A stretch of 64,000 nt of DNA from Lawsonibacter asaccharolyticus (GTDB taxonomy: Bacteria > Bacillota > Clostridia > Oscillospirales > Oscillospiraceae), in NCBI GenBank assembly GCA_003112755.1, contig BFBT01000001.1:2852001-2916000 (forward strand). The letters are read 5' to 3'. Of this stretch, positions 26,137 through 33,763 are shown in pieces; within the stretch, counting starts at the first letter, position 1; each line of letters opens with the position of its first letter. The translations under genes were made by a program, and so were the position numbers. Under the pieces are notes generated by a model. The model did not search any database. It saw only the letters and a program-made list of their open reading frames with translations, and was not told the DNA's origin.

Positions 26137-27324
26137 TTATCGTGCGTCTATCCGAATTTTTGACTTTGCGGCCCGTTTCCGTTCCTTTTCGGCATGTTCC
26201 TGCTGGTAAGCTGCCTCTAATATTCTGTCCACTTGTTCTGGGCCAAAGGCCCTTTTGACCCGCTCATAGTCAGCGGAGACTTGCCGCATGGCCTTGTTTT
26301 CCAACTTGACCTCCTGCAATCGATCAGACAGGCGGATGTTGCTCTCCCTCACCCGGCCATAGTCCCCTTGCAGACGCTCAAATTTCCCCCGCAGCTCCAC
26401 ATAGGCCAGATACAGGGAGCGCAGCACCTTGACGATTTGGGCCAGCAGGGGCTTTGCCTTTTTCTCTCGGTAGGCCCGGCCTGTTTCCAGCGTTCCCGGC
26501 TCCGGCAAAATCTCCTCCGGATTGGCGGAGAAATCCGCTGCCAACCGCTCCATATTTTTCACCGCCGGGGCAAGTTCTTTGAGCCGCCGTTCCTGGCTCT
26601 CCACCTGGTTTTCTTTCTCCGCCTTGACCGTCTCCAGAACGGCGATCTCCTTTGCCCGCTGCTCTTTCTTGTAGTCCAGCACAGACAAGTGCTTGTCGTG
26701 GGTGCCTTTGTCCTCCCACTCAATCCCGTGGCGCTCCATGACCAGGGAAAGCTGCTCCTTTTCCGAGCGCACCCACTGGCTCCACTCTGTGTCCCCTCTG
26801 GTGCCGCCCTGGAAACCCTGGGCCGCTAACGCCTGTTTCAAAGATACCCTCGTGTCCAGCCCTCGCTTGCTCCCGGTGGTGAATGGTACAAAGTCAATGT
26901 GCAGATGGGGCGTAGCCTCGTCCATGTGGAGGTGGGCAGAGAACACCCGGAGTTGGGGGTTGCGCTCTTGAAAGCCCTTCATGTACTCGTCCAAAACCGC
27001 TGCCGCAAGCTGTCCCTCCTCGCTGTCGGCGCTCATATCATCTCGATTGCCCACTTGCAGGATGATTTCATGGAACGGCTTTTCCTGCTTGCCGGAGCGG
27101 ATCTTCTCATAGTAATCCTCTATCCTTCTGTCGGCCCTGGTTTGTTTAGCGTTGTACCGTTCCAGAGCCTCGTCAAAGAGTTCATGGTACACCGCCTTGA
27201 TATTCTCCTGGCAGTAGGTTATATTCAAGTGGGAGCGTTCCGGGTCAGTGTTCTTGGCGTGGAATTTTCTACTGTTATGGTTCACCGATCCTTGGCCCAC
27301 CATGGCGCTGATTGTCCTTTTCAA
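26137..27324 (-). CDS. MobA/Pre-type relaxase
   Basis: A 395-residue plasmid-mobilisation protein that would nick oriT and lead DNA transfer. The N-terminal relaxase domain has the metal triad motif SAHLHMDEATPHLHIDFVPF near residues 127-146. The C-terminal half is a long charged coiled coil (ETVKAEKENQVESQERRLKE and further heptads), usual in Mob_Pre relatives. There is no coupling protein or secretion gene nearby, so transfer would need a helper element. A remnant of a similar C-terminus lies at 22390-22530. Confidence 0.88.
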   Translation of the reverse strand: MKRTISAMVGQGSVNHNSRKFHAKNTDPERSHLNITYCQENIKAVYHELFDEALERYNAKQTRADRRIEDYYEKIRSGKQEKPFHEIILQVGNRDDMSADSEEGQLAAAVLDEYMKGFQERNPQLRVFSAHLHMDEATPHLHIDFVPFTTGSKRGLDTRVSLKQALAAQGFQGGTRGDTEWSQWVRSEKEQLSLVMERHGIEWEDKGTHDKHLSVLDYKKEQRAKEIAVLETVKAEKENQVESQERRLKELAPAVKNMERLAADFSANPEEILPEPGTLETGRAYREKKAKPLLAQIVKVLRSLYLAYVELRGKFERLQGDYGRVRESNIRLSDRLQEVKLENKAMRQVSADYERVKRAFGPEQVDRILEAAYQQEHAEKERKRAAKSKIRIDAR

Positions 27325-27691
27325 ATCAATCCCTCCTCCCTTTTCCGCCGCGCAAGCGGCGAGCCTTTGTTACTTTCTGCGAAAGTAACGCAAAAGCACT
27401 TTTGACAGCCTGACGGCCATCAAAAGCGCATTTGCGCCCTACGGGGTGGTGTGGGGGCTTTGCCCCCGGCAACTGCGGTTGCCTCCCCCAGCAGGGCCGC
27501 CCTTTGAAAAGGGCACCCTGCACCCCGCCTAAACTTTGTCACTCGCCGTTGGGCAGGGTGGAAAGGCCAGGGGCCTTTCCACCGCCCGGCAAGTGTTTTC
27601 CGTGGGCCGAAAGTCAAGGGGTACGGGTTGTATTGACTTGCGGCAATCTCCACCCGCAGGTATGCCCCCCTTGACTTTCGCCCCCGCTCCC
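27325..27691. other. Non-coding region before the relaxase gene, candidate oriT
   Basis: This gap between repA and the relaxase gene has no gene. It contains a perfect hairpin GTTACTTTC-TGC-GAAAGTAAC at 27369-27389 followed by CTTTTGACAGCC and AAAAGCGC motifs, plus several GC-rich hairpins such as GGGGGCTTTGCCCCC near 27452. Its place directly upstream of the relaxase start suggests oriT; the nick site cannot be fixed from sequence alone. Confidence 0.45.
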
Positions 27692-27775
27692 CGTGACAGC
27701 CGTGACGACCGTGACGATGTTTTACACACCGCCTCCGCACTCCGAAAAGCTGTCACAGCTGTCACGGTCGTCACG
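27692..27775. repeat. Inverted 9-bp iterons, candidate replication origin (left element)
   Basis: Three direct 9-mers CGTGACAGC, CGTGACGAC and CGTGACGAT (27692-27718) are followed after a 30-bp spacer by three inverted copies (27749-27775; on the opposite strand CGTGACGAC, CGTGACAGC and TGTGACAGC). The last copy includes the repA stop codon. Iterons beside a rep gene usually bind the initiator. The right element has the same layout with a different 9-mer. Confidence 0.72.
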
Positions 27776-28925
27776 CCTGGGGTTCCTCCAACGTGAGCTT
27801 GATACTCCGCCCGGCATGGGTTCGGGCGCTTTCATAGTGGATGTGGTACTCATAGGACAGCCGCCACGCCCGGACATTCAGCCGCATAGCCAGGGCATTG
27901 GGTTTCATATCCAGCCCCAGGGCGGCGACAAGTTCCGTGGCCGTCCCTCTCCACTCTGGCCGTTCCGCCGTTACCAGGGCGGCAACAGCCTCCAACACCG
28001 GGTCAGGCGGCTCCTGCCGCAGCTCCGTTTCCCGCCGCTCCAGCTCCCACACAAGCCGTTCCTCGTCCCGCTTGAGGTAGAGGCGCTGGTCTTGCTGATC
28101 CCGCCCAGAAATGTCCAGGGTGGCGGCGTTGTCTGCCCGCCGCTCCTTTTGGAGCAGAAAGGCCCCGTCTGCCGCACCCAATAAGCCGTTGGTGCCGGAG
28201 ATCATATCAAACTTATCATCGGCCTGCTGCTTGCGGGTGTGATGTACAACCAGGAGGCAAACCCCGCTTATATCGGCAAACCGTTTCAGTTTGGTGATTA
28301 CCTCATAGTCGTTGGCATAGCTGTACTTCTCTGCCCCGGCCTCCCGGATTTTTTGCAGGGTGTCGATGATAATAAGCCGGGTGTCCGTGTGTTCCCGGAC
28401 AAAGCCCTTTAGCTGCTCCTCCAGGCCACCGCCGAGCTGCTTAGCTCCGATGGCAAAGAACAGGTTTCCGGTACTCTCTACTCCAAACATCCGGTACAAC
28501 CGCTCCTGTAAGCGACGGTGGTTGTCCTCCAGGGCCAGATAGAGGACTGTCCCCTGGCGCACCTCATACCCCCACAGGGAAAGGCCCATACTCACATGAT
28601 AGGCAAGCTGGGCCATGAGAAAGGACTTGCCCACCTTGGGAGCGCCCACAAAGAGATATGTCCCCGCATAGAGCAGACCGTCTACCACAGGAGGTCTGCC
28701 GGGGTACACCTGTTCGTAGAGGTCATTCATAGACACGGTAGGCAGATAGGCCGGGTCATTGACCCGGCTTATCTGCCGCAGGATTTCCTCCAAATCTCTT
28801 TCCGGGGGCTTGTGTTCTGTCACGCCCTCTGCTATACTTTGGTTAGGTTTTTGTGAGAGCGACTGTCCCCCGTCTGCGCCAACAGGCGGATATGGGGCAG
28901 TCGTTTTCTCTTGCAATCTATCCAT
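27771..28925 (-). CDS. RepA-like AAA family ATPase (left element)
   Basis: A 384-residue RecA/RepA-type ATPase. Walker A is GAPKVGKSFLMAQ near residue 92, followed by LYLALEDNHRRLQERLYRMF and the Walker B-like RLIIIDTLQKI. It also has LLVVHHTRK and a C-terminal winged-helix-like region. Such hexameric helicase-like proteins act in replication of plasmids and integrative elements. It overlaps the iteron array at its 3' end and lies 3 bp from the ribbon-helix-helix gene. The homologue at 36398 is clearly related along its full length. Confidence 0.82.
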   Translation of the reverse strand: MDRLQEKTTAPYPPVGADGGQSLSQKPNQSIAEGVTEHKPPERDLEEILRQISRVNDPAYLPTVSMNDLYEQVYPGRPPVVDGLLYAGTYLFVGAPKVGKSFLMAQLAYHVSMGLSLWGYEVRQGTVLYLALEDNHRRLQERLYRMFGVESTGNLFFAIGAKQLGGGLEEQLKGFVREHTDTRLIIIDTLQKIREAGAEKYSYANDYEVITKLKRFADISGVCLLVVHHTRKQQADDKFDMISGTNGLLGAADGAFLLQKERRADNAATLDISGRDQQDQRLYLKRDEERLVWELERRETELRQEPPDPVLEAVAALVTAERPEWRGTATELVAALGLDMKPNALAMRLNVRAWRLSYEYHIHYESARTHAGRSIKLTLEEPQA

Positions 28926-28928
28926 CTA

Positions 28929-29249
28929 TCAATCCTCCCTCATGCCGTCCATGATGGCGGCGATCAGCCGGATGGTGTCCAGCAACTCCCCATCCACGCC
29001 ATTCCCGGCCTCGATACGCTCCAGTTCTTCCAGAACGGCGGCCAGCTCGTTCCGCAGGGCCTTATACACCCTGGGGTTGCCCTGTACCACCACATCCCGG
29101 CACAGCAGCCGTCGGGTGATGTAGTCCTGTTTGGTAAGGCCGGAGAGCCGCACAGCGGTTTCAATTTCCCTGTCCTCATCCGGGGACACCCGGAAAGCCA
29201 CAGTTTTGTTTCTCCAGCGGTTGTGTCGGTCAAGATTTTTCACTGACAT
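28929..29249 (-). CDS. Ribbon-helix-helix mobilisation/partition-type protein (left element)
   Basis: A 106-residue basic protein with KTVAFRVSPDEDREIETAVR, a typical ribbon-helix-helix strand and helix as seen in MobC-like relaxosome accessory proteins, followed by a helical tail. It lies between integrase and repA with 3-bp gaps, so it is part of the int-rhh-repA operon. It may bind oriT or the origin. A close homologue is at 37560. Confidence 0.75.
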   Translation of the reverse strand: MSVKNLDRHNRWRNKTVAFRVSPDEDREIETAVRLSGLTKQDYITRRLLCRDVVVQGNPRVYKALRNELAAVLEELERIEAGNGVDGELLDTIRLIAAIMDGMRED

Positions 29250-29252
29250 GAT

Positions 29253-30329
29253 TTAGGCCCCCTTTCGCTCCATGTCCAGTTTGTCCGCCATCTCCGCCTG
29301 CCGGGTGGGGAACAGGTGGGCGTAGCGGTAGGTAATATCAATGCTTTCATGTCCCACCCGGTCAGCGATTGCCAGGGCCGTAAAGCCCATGTCAATGAGC
29401 AGCGAAATGTGGGAGTGCCTCAGGTCGTGTATTCTGATCCGCTTTACCCCGGCCTCTTTCGCACCCCTGTCCATCTCCCGGTGGAGGTAGGATTTTGTCA
29501 CCGTGAAAATGCGGTCGGTGGGCTTCACCCCATACAGGCTCTTGATATAGTCTCGCATTTCTTCACAGAGGAAAGCGGGCATTTGAATGACCCGGTTGCT
29601 CTTAGGGGTCTTGGGGTCGGTAATCACATCCTTGCCCTTAATCCGCTGGTAGGACTTGGAGATGGTGACGGTCTGTTTCTCAAAGTCGAAGTCGCCAGGA
29701 GTGAGGGCCAGCAGCTCCCCCTCCCGGACGCCGCACCAGTAGAGCATTTCAAAGGCGTAATAGGAAAGGGGCTTGTCCATCATGGCCTCGGCGAATTTCA
29801 GATACTCCGCCTTTGTCCAGAACAGCATTTCCCGTCCCTTTGGCTTTCCCATATTGCCCGCCTGGGCAGCGGGATTGACCTTTAGATTGTAGTGCCGTAC
29901 CGCATGGTTGAACACGGCGCTCAACTGATTGTGCAGCGTTTTTAAGTACACCGGAGAGTAGGGCTTGCCGTTCTTGTCCCGGTAACCCAGCATTTCATTC
30001 TGCCAGGCGATGACCTCCTTGGAGTGAATGTCGCACATCTTCCGCTTGCCGAAGTACGGCACCAACTTCTTGTAGAGGATATGCTCTTTCGTCCCCCAGG
30101 TGTTTTCCTTGATACGGCCTTTCATGTCCGCCACATAGACAGCCACGAAGTTTTCAAAGGTCATTTCCAGGTCGGCGGTCTGTTGTTGCAGGAATGTCCG
30201 CTCCCACTCCAGAGCCTCCCGCTTGGTGGGAAAGCCCCGTTTCATTTTCTTTACTTTCTTGCCCGTCCAGTCCTCGTAGTAAAAGGACGCATACCATGTG
30301 CCCTTTGCCTTGTCTTTGTATGCCGGCAT
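29253..30329 (-). CDS. int: Tyrosine site-specific integrase (left element)
   Basis: A 358-residue phage-type integrase. The N-terminal arm-binding region (about 1-60, YKDKAKGTWYASFYYEDW) precedes a SAM-like core-binding domain and the catalytic domain. Catalytic residues are seen in CGVREGELLAL (Arg), HDLRHSHISLL (His-x-x-Arg), GHESIDIT (His) and YRYAH (Tyr). The start at 30329 has SD AAGGAGGG. It most likely recombines the guaA-derived core. Compared with the integrase at 37898 the catalytic half is more similar than the arm-binding half. Confidence 0.94.
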   Translation of the reverse strand: MPAYKDKAKGTWYASFYYEDWTGKKVKKMKRGFPTKREALEWERTFLQQQTADLEMTFENFVAVYVADMKGRIKENTWGTKEHILYKKLVPYFGKRKMCDIHSKEVIAWQNEMLGYRDKNGKPYSPVYLKTLHNQLSAVFNHAVRHYNLKVNPAAQAGNMGKPKGREMLFWTKAEYLKFAEAMMDKPLSYYAFEMLYWCGVREGELLALTPGDFDFEKQTVTISKSYQRIKGKDVITDPKTPKSNRVIQMPAFLCEEMRDYIKSLYGVKPTDRIFTVTKSYLHREMDRGAKEAGVKRIRIHDLRHSHISLLIDMGFTALAIADRVGHESIDITYRYAHLFPTRQAEMADKLDMERKGA

Positions 30330-30342
30330 TGTGGTTCCCTCC

Positions 30343-30540
30343 TTATTGTCTGTCCCGCAGCCCATAGAATTTTTCCTCGAAGTAGCGCCTGCTTACCCGT
30401 CCGGGAATGGTGAGAAAGCCTTTTTTCTTCAGCTCCTCGTTCATCTCCCGCACCAGCTTGTAGGCGTAGGGCTTGGAAATGCCCAGCTCCCTGGCGACCT
30501 CCTCTGCTCTCACAAACAGCTCCTTTTCCATGGTCAGCAC
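30343..30540 (-). CDS. Excisionase-like helix-turn-helix protein (left element)
   Basis: A 65-residue protein with a MerR/excisionase-type helix-turn-helix (RAEEVARELGISKPYAYKLV). It sits 13 bp upstream of the integrase start, the usual place for a recombination directionality factor. It is the first gene of the minus-strand operon from the 30584-30613 promoter. SD AAGGAGG precedes its ATG. Confidence 0.8.
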   Translation of the reverse strand: MLTMEKELFVRAEEVARELGISKPYAYKLVREMNEELKKKGFLTIPGRVSRRYFEEKFYGLRDRQ

Positions 30541-30583
30541 CTCCTTATTTTAGTTTCGCAAATATGTTAATGTCACCATCTTC

Positions 30584-30613
30584 ATTATACATTAACATAA
30601 GTGTTAATGTCAA
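30584..30613 (-). promoter_or_regulatory. xis-int promoter with palindromic operator (left element)
   Basis: Minus strand TTGACA (30608-30613) and TATAAT (30584-30589) are 18 bp apart. The spacer carries the perfect palindrome CATTAACA-CTTA-TGTTAATG (30590-30609). A repressor bound here would block RNA polymerase, and the divergent XRE protein is the obvious candidate. Confidence 0.8.
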
Positions 30614-30645
30614 GAATTTATTTCGCATTTTTGTTAAAGATTATC

Positions 30646-30674
30646 TTGCATCTTTCGCTTTTTTGCGCTATACT
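30646..30674 (+). promoter_or_regulatory. Promoter of the XRE repressor gene (left element)
   Basis: TTGCAT, a 17-bp spacer and TATACT, 24 bp before the start at 30698. Confidence 0.7.
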
Positions 30675-30697
30675 ATTGGCAAAGGCGGTGGGATATT

Positions 30698-31255
30698 ATG
30701 ACAGTCGGAGACAAGATAAAGAAAATCCGCACCTTTCGAGGCATGACACAAAAGGAATTGGGGCTTGCTATCGGCTTTGAGGAAAAGGGAGCGGACAACC
30801 GGATCGCCCAGTATGAGACGAATTACCGTGTTCCGAAACGGGAACTGCTGGACAAGATGGCCGAGGCGCTGCGGGTAGACCGCCAGAACTTCTACACCAT
30901 CGCCCCCGGCTCTGCCGAGGACTTCATGCGGACATTCTTCTGGCTGGACGAGGACAGCCCTGGCGCTATCCGCCTGTTCCAACTTGTCCGCAATCCGGGC
31001 AGAGCAGGGGCCGCTGATGATACCGCTGTACGGTACAATGATAGCGATGACTGGCCCGCACACCCTCCCGTGGGTATGTACTTCCAGTATGGCCTTGTGG
31101 ACGAGTTCATGCGGGAATGGCTTTTTCGTCAGCAGGAGTTACACGCCGGGGAGATCACCAGGGAAGAGTATTTTGAATGGAAACTCAACTGGCCCCATAC
31201 CTGCGACGATGGCCTGGAAAGCGAATATTATATCCCTTGGCGGAAAAATAAATAA
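30698..31255 (+). CDS. XRE-family repressor (left element)
   Basis: A 185-residue protein with an N-terminal lambda-repressor-like domain (GDKIKKIRTFRGMTQKELGL followed by AIGFEEKGADNRIAQYET) and an uncharacterised C-terminal domain rich in Trp and Asp. It is divergent from the xis-int operon and probably binds the palindrome between them. The second-domain function is unknown. The corresponding gene in the right element (39472) shares the layout but is shorter and diverged. Confidence 0.85.
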   Translation: MTVGDKIKKIRTFRGMTQKELGLAIGFEEKGADNRIAQYETNYRVPKRELLDKMAEALRVDRQNFYTIAPGSAEDFMRTFFWLDEDSPGAIRLFQLVRNPGRAGAADDTAVRYNDSDDWPAHPPVGMYFQYGLVDEFMREWLFRQQELHAGEITREEYFEWKLNWPHTCDDGLESEYYIPWRKNK

Positions 31256-31313
31256 GACAAGCAAAAAAACCGCCCTGCTGAATTTGTCGTTCAGCAGGGC
31301 GGTTTTGCTTGTC
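31256..31313. terminator. Terminator after the XRE gene (left element)
   Basis: A long stem (AAAACCGCCCTGCTGA / TCAGCAGGGCGGTTTT, extended by GACAAGC/GCTTGTC) with T-rich 3' flank. Confidence 0.9.
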
Positions 31314-31356
31314 CTTTTGGGATTTTTCTCTTGAGAATACCGGGCGGACACAAATA

Positions 31357-31373
31357 GTATCAATCCAGTATCA
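31357..31373. repeat. Integrase arm-type repeats, right end of left element
   Basis: GTATCA occurs at 31357 and 31368 (11-bp period), about 62 bp from the core at 31435. Confidence 0.65.
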
Positions 31374-31434
31374 AGAGCAGTATGGACGGGCAAAAAAGCC
31401 TGTATTCATGCGGGTTTTCGCCGTTTCGAGCGTC

Positions 31435-31445
31435 ATTCCCACTCG
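31435..31445. repeat. att core shared by the two elements
   Basis: ATTCCCACTCG, identical to the copies at 22580 and 40160; it is the junction between the two elements. Confidence 0.85.
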
Positions 31446-31545
31446 CTCCTGCCAGAAGTTTTCTAAACAGATTTGCTTATGGGATTTGGCTCAGAGTATT
31501 GACATTATTTCCATTATTCAGATAGTGACGGCTATCTGATTTTTT

Positions 31546-31563
31546 GTTGCCATAGTGTTGCCA
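31546..31563. repeat. Integrase arm-type repeats, left end of right element
   Basis: GTTGCCA at 31546-31552 and 31557-31563 (11-bp period), about 101 bp inside the core. Confidence 0.65.
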
Positions 31564-31569
31564 CGCATT

Positions 31570-32835
31570 CTACAACTTTTCTTCATCAGAAGCTAGAGAG
31601 CGTTTCAGCATTTCTAACTCTTGTGTTTTTTCTAAATAAGCACTTTCTAATTCTGATAGTTTTGCTTTAGTATTATCATATTGATATTGAATATTTTCTG
31701 GAAGTTCAACTCCTTGTCTCTGATATTTGTTTTCAATATCAGAGACAATTTTTTGACGCCGTGATATTCTGTTCTGAATTTTTTCAAGCGTTTCTTCTAC
31801 TCGGGCGATCCGCTCGGATAAAGATAATTCTAACCTTTTCTTCCTGCTTTCTCTTTTTTTATCAGCATTTTCAAGACCTATTACTTCAGCTATGGCACTT
31901 TTATCAATTGGTACCTCATTCATTTTGTTATATGTATTTATGAAGCTGTTCATGGAATACATATGAAATTCTTGCCCTGTTTCCGATGTGAATTCTCGTC
32001 TAAGTTCTATTCTTGGACCAATCGTCTTACCTTTGACGATATTCCACCAATCTTCTTTCTGGTCGTGTGTCACATAAACGATTCCCACAGATCTCTCTTT
32101 AGCATATTGAATTATCTGTTTCCATATAATTAAGTCTCCATATGCATTATTTTCCTCAATATCAATACTCTCAAATTCTTGCTTTTTTGTTGATGTTATT
32201 TGCTTTCTCAAAGCTCGATTAAGTCCAAGGAAATCTTTATATATGTCAAACACAGGGAGTGGCGTATCCTTGTAATACTTTCGGGATTCTAATTTTGCTA
32301 ATATAGTGAGTTCTTTTCCTTCATAATCCTCTAAATCATTATAATCAATTAGCAAATTATCGGGCGAAACTTTTCCAATTCCCAGCCAATAATCACATTC
32401 GCTACCCAACTCACAGAAAATGGGGATTCGCATCTTAGAGTTAGAAAAGACCGCATTGAGCAATCCTCTTTCCGCAGTCCCATTACATTCTATCCCATTC
32501 AAAATATATGGTTTGTATTCATCAATTAAATGTATCATATCAAACTGCTCTGGGACATAAATTTCGCCCGTAACGCGGATGATTGAAGAAATTCTAACAT
32601 CTTTTATTGAGGTGCTTTGACTGTCACCTGCAAAATCAAAATAATCATCTCTCTGCTGCAAAATCTCTTCAAATTTGGCACATTCCAACAAATAATTAGA
32701 TGCTTTATTATCGTTGTCAACTTTTTCAGCACTTTCCCAGTCAGCTGCATGTCCAAGGATGAGCGTTGAATACTGATCCACCTTTTTTTTATTATAATAT
32801 ATTAGATTTCCGAACATAGGCATGCCTCCATACAT
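31570..32835 (-). CDS. Protein with DUF6414-like N-terminus, PIN-like segment and coiled coil
   Basis: A 421-residue AT-rich gene. Residues 1-140 (FGNLIYYNKKKVDQYSTLIL and onward) resemble DUF6414-type proteins of mobile elements. Residues about 235-300 contain AYGDLIIWKQIIQYAKERSV, IVYVTHDQKEDWW and KGKTIGPRIELRREF, which match the C-terminal half of PIN-like nuclease domains. The N-terminal half of that fold, with its first acidic motif (usually D-x-N), is not visible. Residues about 330-421 form a coiled coil. It lies 10 bp after the restriction gene on the same strand. The role is unknown; it could be an accessory defence protein. Confidence 0.6.
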   Translation of the reverse strand: MYGGMPMFGNLIYYNKKKVDQYSTLILGHAADWESAEKVDNDNKASNYLLECAKFEEILQQRDDYFDFAGDSQSTSIKDVRISSIIRVTGEIYVPEQFDMIHLIDEYKPYILNGIECNGTAERGLLNAVFSNSKMRIPIFCELGSECDYWLGIGKVSPDNLLIDYNDLEDYEGKELTILAKLESRKYYKDTPLPVFDIYKDFLGLNRALRKQITSTKKQEFESIDIEENNAYGDLIIWKQIIQYAKERSVGIVYVTHDQKEDWWNIVKGKTIGPRIELRREFTSETGQEFHMYSMNSFINTYNKMNEVPIDKSAIAEVIGLENADKKRESRKKRLELSLSERIARVEETLEKIQNRISRRQKIVSDIENKYQRQGVELPENIQYQYDNTKAKLSELESAYLEKTQELEMLKRSLASDEEKL

Positions 32836-32845
32836 ATCTATAGAA

Positions 32846-33763
32846 CTATCTCGGCCCTAAAAACTTATCACCATTCAAATGAATCATGTGATCCGGCATA
32901 TCTGCAATCCAAACTTCCGTTTCCCAAGCAAGTGTCTCAGAAAACTTCTTGAATGTCTTAAAATCCAGAAAAGCTGTAACATAGATTTTCCCCGCGGTTA
33001 CGCCGGTGGTCATTTCTTCGATCTCTTTGATGCGTTTCGGCTCCATCGGCCCAACAGATGTTACCGACTCTATAAAATACAGCCAGTTCTTCTCCTCTGA
33101 GTAGAGGACCACATCTGGCATCTTATCATGTAATGTAATAGTAAATCCCAGTTCACTAAGCTTGTCCTCGTTCTTTACCAAATCCTTTTCAATGGTATCG
33201 CCGACATAGAGGCATTCCGAATTTGGAGCAAAGCGCGGTGCAAATTCCTCGATAATTGCTTTTTGTAGTTGATTATGATCTCCTGGAGAAAAAGTGAAAT
33301 CTTTACCGTTGATTTTCACAGGCATTTTGCGTCTGACACGCTTAGAAGCATATAACTGAACAAGCGTGTCGTGATTAGTTTGAAAAGAAGTAAGCTTGGT
33401 TTCCCACCGATCTGTACCAAAACTCTGTACCAACTTCAGCATTTCATCTGTCAACCGATAGCGGTAATTTGGGCTGTTGGTGGCCTTACCATTATCCTCG
33501 ATGAAAGCCGCATTTCTGAAATGGTGCATAGCCTGTTTTCTGAAGGTTTCACGACTATTTTCCGCATAAGTAGTCCCATAATTGTTATTCGAAAAAGCAA
33601 TTACATCGTGAATACGAATCCATTCGTTCGTCGCATCTTGCCACGGAGTTTCCTCAACAAGTCCCGCCATGGCAAGCAAAACACAACAGCACATGGCATT
33701 TTGCTGCTTTGCCGGTACTTGCAAGGCATTTAAGATCTCTTTTGCTTCATCTATTCTACTCAT
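32846..33763 (-). CDS. BsuBI/PstI-family type II restriction endonuclease
   Basis: A 305-residue protein. The C-terminal half fits the BsuBI/PstI family: MPDVVLYSEEKNWLYFIESV then TSVGPMEPKRIKEIEEM, with the D...E-x-V catalytic pattern in VVLYS-FIESV. The N-terminal half is a winged-helix-like region containing RETFRKQAMHHFRNAAFIED. Family members recognise CTGCAG; the specificity here is inferred. Its start overlaps the methylase stop by 4 bp, and the two genes form a co-transcribed system. Confidence 0.88.
   Translation of the reverse strand: MSRIDEAKEILNALQVPAKQQNAMCCCVLLAMAGLVEETPWQDATNEWIRIHDVIAFSNNNYGTTYAENSRETFRKQAMHHFRNAAFIEDNGKATNSPNYRYRLTDEMLKLVQSFGTDRWETKLTSFQTNHDTLVQLYASKRVRRKMPVKINGKDFTFSPGDHNQLQKAIIEEFAPRFAPNSECLYVGDTIEKDLVKNEDKLSELGFTITLHDKMPDVVLYSEEKNWLYFIESVTSVGPMEPKRIKEIEEMTTGVTAGKIYVTAFLDFKTFKKFSETLAWETEVWIADMPDHMIHLNGDKFLGPR

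Larger units (their letters stand above)
22580..31445. mobile_element. Integrative mobilisable element, left copy (tet(W) carrier)
   Basis: A segment of about 8.85 kb bounded by the 11-bp core ATTCCCACTCG at 22580-22590 and 31435-31445. From left to right: integrase arm repeats, a sigma-factor fragment, a methyltransferase, tet(W), a relaxase, an iteron origin, RepA-like ATPase, ribbon-helix-helix protein, integrase, excisionase-like protein, XRE repressor, terminator and arm repeats. Relaxase plus integrase without any type IV secretion genes fits an integrative mobilisable element. It sits directly beside a related element (31435-40170), both in the same orientation behind guaA. The outer limits are inferred from repeats and gene content. 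Confidence 0.85.

Noticed and set aside
27692..27775. Short spaced repeats considered as a CRISPR array
   Set aside because: The repeats are 9 bp and directly abutting, in two inverted sets beside a rep gene, and no cas genes are present. Iterons explain them better; the same holds for 36321-36395.
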